In this document: one piece after another, positions 41,619 to 44,015 of the stretch
How the letters are laid out: each line of letters begins with the position of its first letter
Position numbering within the stretch: the stretch's first letter is position 1
Assembly: GCA_020631375.1 (NCBI GenBank)
Contig: JAHDHJ010000005.1
Coordinates: forward strand, 1-44,015
Direction of reading: 5' to 3'
Length of the DNA stretch: 44,015 nucleotides
From: Saprospiraceae bacterium
GTDB lineage: Bacteria > Bacteroidota > Bacteroidia > Chitinophagales > Saprospiraceae
Position numbers and translations under genes: made by a program
The notes under the pieces: generated by a model
Databases searched by the model: none
What the model was told of the DNA's origin: nothing
What the model saw: only the letters and a program-made list of their open reading frames with translations

Positions 41619-42902
41619 ATGATGGACAGATCCAAGCCACCTTTAATGAAGCCGATTAAACAGGTGGTGTTACCAAAGCATTCTGTTAGGCAGTATCCTA
41701 ATGGCTTGAAATTAATTATTATCAATGCGGGAGTACATGAAGTCTTCAAATTGGAGACTATTTTCAATGCAGGCAGGTTTCATGAAAAAAAGAAACTGGT
41801 TTCCGGTGCTACTCTGCAGATGATAAAGGAAGGAACCAAAGCTTATTCTGCTGAGGACATTGCCGAAACGATGGATTTCTATGGAGCCAGCCTTTCCACG
41901 CCTACGAATCTGGATGTATCAAGCCTTACCTTGTATGGACTCAACCAACATTTCCAGAAGTTATTACCAGTTTATCAAAGCATTGTCACTAGCCCCACTT
42001 TTCCCGAGACAGAATTCAAGGATTATGTTATGGAAAGGAAACAGCAGTTGCAAGTTGATTTGTCCAAGAATGATGTCATTGCATATCGGAAAGTAACAGA
42101 AGCGATTTATGGTGATGTTCATCCTTATGGTTATAATAGCGATAATGCACTCTATGATGATTTGGAAATATCGGATTTGAAAGAGCATTTTGAAAGGAAT
42201 TATAGAACTGGAAATTGTACGGTCGTTTTTAGTGGGAAAATAAGTGAGGAGATGATCCAAGAATTGGAGAAAAGTTTTTTTCCATTAATTCCCGAGGGAA
42301 AATCTTCCCCTATAGATCATGTAATAAAACCCAATAAGGATTTAATCCAATTCATCCCCAAAGAGAATGCTGTCCAAACGGCGATTCGAGTAGGTTGTAG
42401 ATTATTCGGAAAAGAACATCCGGATTATTGTGGAATGTATTTTTTGAATATTATTCTAGGGGATTATTTCAGTTCCAGACTCATGATGAATATACGTGAA
42501 GATAAAGGTTATACCTATAGTATATATTCCATGTTGGACATGATGGAAAAAGACGGACTGTTTTTGATTTCCACTGAAACAGCGAATGAACACACTGAAG
42601 ACTTACTCAAAGAAATCCGAATAGAATTCGAAAGATTAAAGGTAGAGCTGATTCCGTCGGAAGAATTGGAAATGGCTAGGAATTTTACATTGGGAACACT
42701 TCTTTCTTCTTTGGATGGGGCATTTAATTCTTCGGGTATAATAAAAAACATCTACTTGGACGGATTAGATGAAACACATTTTTATTCTTTGGTAGAAACT
42801 ATAAAAACAATTTCAGGAAAAGAATTAATGCATTTGGCACAAAAGTATTTAAACTTGGATAAAATGTTTACAGTGATGGTTGGTAAAAAAATAGTTTCTT
42901 AA
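41619..42902 (+). CDS. Catalytically inactive M16-family peptidase subunit
   Basis: 427 residues with the two M16 halves. The zinc motif HxxEH is lost: the aligned segment reads GATLQ at 63-67 (after FNAGRFHEKKKLVS). The second-half R/Y motif is kept (FSSRLMMNIREDKGYTYSIYS, R293 and Y300). That is the profile of the non-catalytic subunit of two-chain M16 peptidases, whose active partner usually lies next door; no such gene is seen here. No signal peptide, so probably cytoplasmic. Overlaps nothing but follows the cyclase by 6 bases. Confidence 0.85.
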   Translation: MMDRSKPPLMKPIKQVVLPKHSVRQYPNGLKLIIINAGVHEVFKLETIFNAGRFHEKKKLVSGATLQMIKEGTKAYSAEDIAETMDFYGASLSTPTNLDVSSLTLYGLNQHFQKLLPVYQSIVTSPTFPETEFKDYVMERKQQLQVDLSKNDVIAYRKVTEAIYGDVHPYGYNSDNALYDDLEISDLKEHFERNYRTGNCTVVFSGKISEEMIQELEKSFFPLIPEGKSSPIDHVIKPNKDLIQFIPKENAVQTAIRVGCRLFGKEHPDYCGMYFLNIILGDYFSSRLMMNIREDKGYTYSIYSMLDMMEKDGLFLISTETANEHTEDLLKEIRIEFERLKVELIPSEELEMARNFTLGTLLSSLDGAFNSSGIIKNIYLDGLDETHFYSLVETIKTISGKELMHLAQKYLNLDKMFTVMVGKKIVS

Positions 42903-42989
42903 ACGAATGTACTCCCTGCTTTTATTTGTGACTATTTTTTCTTGAAATATTTTAGGGTAAAAAACTATTATTTTAATTTTTTTAATAAA

Positions 42990-43037
42990 AAAGGGAAGTC
43001 CGATTCTAAAAAATCAGACTTCCCTTTAATTTTTTAT
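42990..43037. terminator. Bidirectional terminator after the M16 gene
   Basis: 11-bp stem (42990-43000 with 43017-43027), a C/A mismatch, then GATT/AATC, loop of 6. T-rich after the plus side and A-rich before it. Confidence 0.85.
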
Positions 43038-43056
43038 ACTAACTTTATTTTTTCTT

Positions 43057-43335
43057 TTAAGATGATTTTCTAATCATCAAATACATTGCTAAACACAATG
43101 AAAACATACTCAAAGAAATAGTAAACCAAGCATCAGAATTTTCTGACAGGAATTTCTTATCCAAAAATTGTCCAAGTATTGTTCCCAGAAGAATGATGAA
43201 AAACATTTGGAAAACCAAGCCCAAAAATTCAGAATAAGACTTATAAATGTTAACTCGCTTTTTTCGTATTTGCGGCAGGTTGTCTTTCTGGTCTGCTGAT
43301 TTCTTTGGCGGAAGATTTTGCTGCTTTTCCTGCAT
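43057..43335 (-). CDS. atpZ: AtpZ/AtpI family membrane protein
   Basis: 92 residues. A charged N-terminus (MQEKQQNLPPKKSADQKD) and two transmembrane helices (~37-58 with GLVFQMFFIILLGTILGQFLD, and ~69-88). FYSEFLGL-like start and LGxxLGxxLD are typical of AtpZ/AtpI, accessory to F1Fo ATP synthase assembly and Mg/Ca transport. The start codon lies 86 bases inside the upstream bactofilin gene in another frame. Confidence 0.8.
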   Translation of the reverse strand: MQEKQQNLPPKKSADQKDNLPQIRKKRVNIYKSYSEFLGLVFQMFFIILLGTILGQFLDKKFLSENSDAWFTISLSMFSLCLAMYLMIRKSS

Positions 43336-43729
43336 TTTCGCTAGAATGTTGTGCTCCCATTTTACAACCTACATTAAAGATTGCGCCAGACTGAACAATT
43401 AATTTATTCGTATAGATTTCCCCGCTGACATCAGCAGTTTCCCTTACATTCAACAATTCTGAAACCCTCAGCACACCTTGCATCCTGCCTTCAATAATGG
43501 CATTGGCACACTTGACTTCCCCCTCGATAAAACCAGTTGGGCCGATGATGACCTTAGCTTTACAAATCAGACTTCCCTTGATTGTTCCATCTATCCTTAT
43601 GTCGCTTTCAGAATTTATTTCACCTTCTATTAAGGTACCTTTTACTAAGCTGTTCAAAGCATTTGTAGGAGCTGCTGAGGTCTTTTTACTGACAGCTTTA
43701 GTTTCTTCCTTTTTTTTATTCCCAAACAT
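43250..43729 (-). CDS. Bactofilin (polymer-forming cytoskeletal protein)
   Basis: 159 residues. Short charged N-terminus with KKKEETK, then the beta-helical bactofilin core (~28-120; LVKGTLIEGEINSESDIRIDGTIKGSLICKAKVIIGP ... NAIIEGRMQGVLRV) and a charged, disordered C-terminus. Bactofilins polymerise at the membrane and guide wall synthesis. It overlaps AtpZ by 86 bases and lies 239 bases from the tail of a probable M23 peptidase, a neighbourhood that fits a wall-modelling unit. Confidence 0.92.
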   Translation of the reverse strand: MFGNKKKEETKAVSKKTSAAPTNALNSLVKGTLIEGEINSESDIRIDGTIKGSLICKAKVIIGPTGFIEGEVKCANAIIEGRMQGVLRVSELLNVRETADVSGEIYTNKLIVQSGAIFNVGCKMGAQHSSENAGKAAKSSAKEISRPERQPAANTKKAS

Positions 43730-43968
43730 TGAATTGGATTATTCTTTAGATTTAAAATAGTATTGCTATAAAGTAGTGTTGTTATAAAATATTGCTTTTT
43801 CACATTTTAAAAGCTCATAATATATAACTGAGCTGGCTTAGAGATTCCAAAAATATGTATTTTTCCACACCTTATAATACAAGATTATAATTAATAATGA
43901 TTTTATTCATTAATTATGTGACAGCGATACATGCATTGTCGTTCGTCTTTTGCCATTCCCTTATATAT

Positions 43969-44015
43969 TTAATTAAACGAAATATATTCTGCGGGATCCA
44001 CAACCTTTCCGTTAT
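43969..44015 (-). CDS. C-terminal fragment of a probable M23 metallopeptidase
   Basis: Reading from the right edge, 14 codons (NGKVVDPAEYISFN) end at a TAA (43971-43969). The text NGKVVDPAEY is the usual end of M23 (LytM-like) peptidases, which act with bactofilins in wall modelling. Only the tail is visible, so the call rests on this short match and context. Confidence 0.5.
   Translation of the reverse strand, partial: NGKVVDPAEYISFN

Noticed and set aside
43730-43968. Promoter for bactofilin at TATTTTTG (minus strand, 43855-43848)
   Set aside because: Good -7 box, but no -33 TTTG at suitable spacing and over 110 bases from the start codon.
1-44015. Mobile elements, prophage or defence islands
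   Set aside because: No transposase, integrase, terminal repeats, phage genes or restriction/CRISPR genes were seen in any frame.

Overview
The window is a chromosomal segment of a low-GC member of the Bacteroidota. The evidence is a PorX-type response regulator, two proteins ending in the gliding/type IX secretion (T9SS) type B C-terminal module, SprB-like repeats, lipoproteins with short signal peptides, a SpoIIM/DUF4129 pair, a bactofilin-AtpZ pair, and several promoters of the TTTG/TAnnTTTG class instead of sigma-70 type -35/-10 boxes. The SprB and CHU_C content recalls Saprospiria/Chitinophagia-like lineages, but the genus cannot be fixed from this sequence. I saw no insertion sequence, prophage, CRISPR array, rRNA or tRNA. 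The region reads as core genome with lineage-specific surface and envelope genes.

Layout. 1-2880 (minus): a UvrD-type helicase/PD-(D/E)XK nuclease running off the left edge. 3062-3895 (plus): a short-chain dehydrogenase. 3983-8158 (minus): a 1391-residue SprB-repeat surface protein with a T9SS sorting module. 8293-10493 (minus): imidazolonepropionase preceded by an exported thioredoxin-SPOR fusion. 10757-13660 (minus): a 967-residue protein made almost wholly of 23-residue repeats and ending in a peptidoglycan-binding domain. 13936-15150 (minus): an HD phosphohydrolase. 15473-18671 (plus): porX, ybaB and a LamG-CHU_C cargo protein. 18915-19795 (plus): a P-loop kinase-like protein and a small unknown protein. 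19963-21265 (minus): rpsF-rpsR-rplI. 21479-23815 (minus): two lipoprotein prolyl isomerases carrying five FKBP domains. 23993-25924 (minus): a soluble TPR histidine kinase. 26046-29842 (minus): SpoIIM-like, DUF4129 and sulfotransferase genes. 30186-31439 (plus): odhB. 31503-32615 (minus): alkaline phosphatase. 32682-34304 (plus): a sulfotransferase-like gene coupled to a class IV aminotransferase. 34708-34959 (plus): rpsT. 35134-38252 (minus): a His/Trp/Gly-rich secreted protein and a BamA-family outer-membrane protein. 38538-42902 (plus): hemA, a membrane adenylate cyclase and a catalytically dead M16 peptidase. 43057-44015 (minus): AtpZ, bactofilin, and the tail of a probable M23 peptidase.

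Themes. Much of the window concerns the cell envelope: T9SS regulation and cargo, peptidoglycan-targeted proteins (PG-binding, SPOR, bactofilin, probable M23), outer-membrane assembly (BamA-like) and exported folding catalysts (FKBP lipoproteins, thioredoxin). The most unusual items are the charge-swapped 23-residue repeat protein, the sulfotransferase-like/aminotransferase pair, the thioredoxin-SPOR fusion, the His/Trp/Gly-rich protein and the orphan inactive M16 protein. Several naive start codons are TTGs lying inside promoter -7 boxes; the starts given here are corrected for that.
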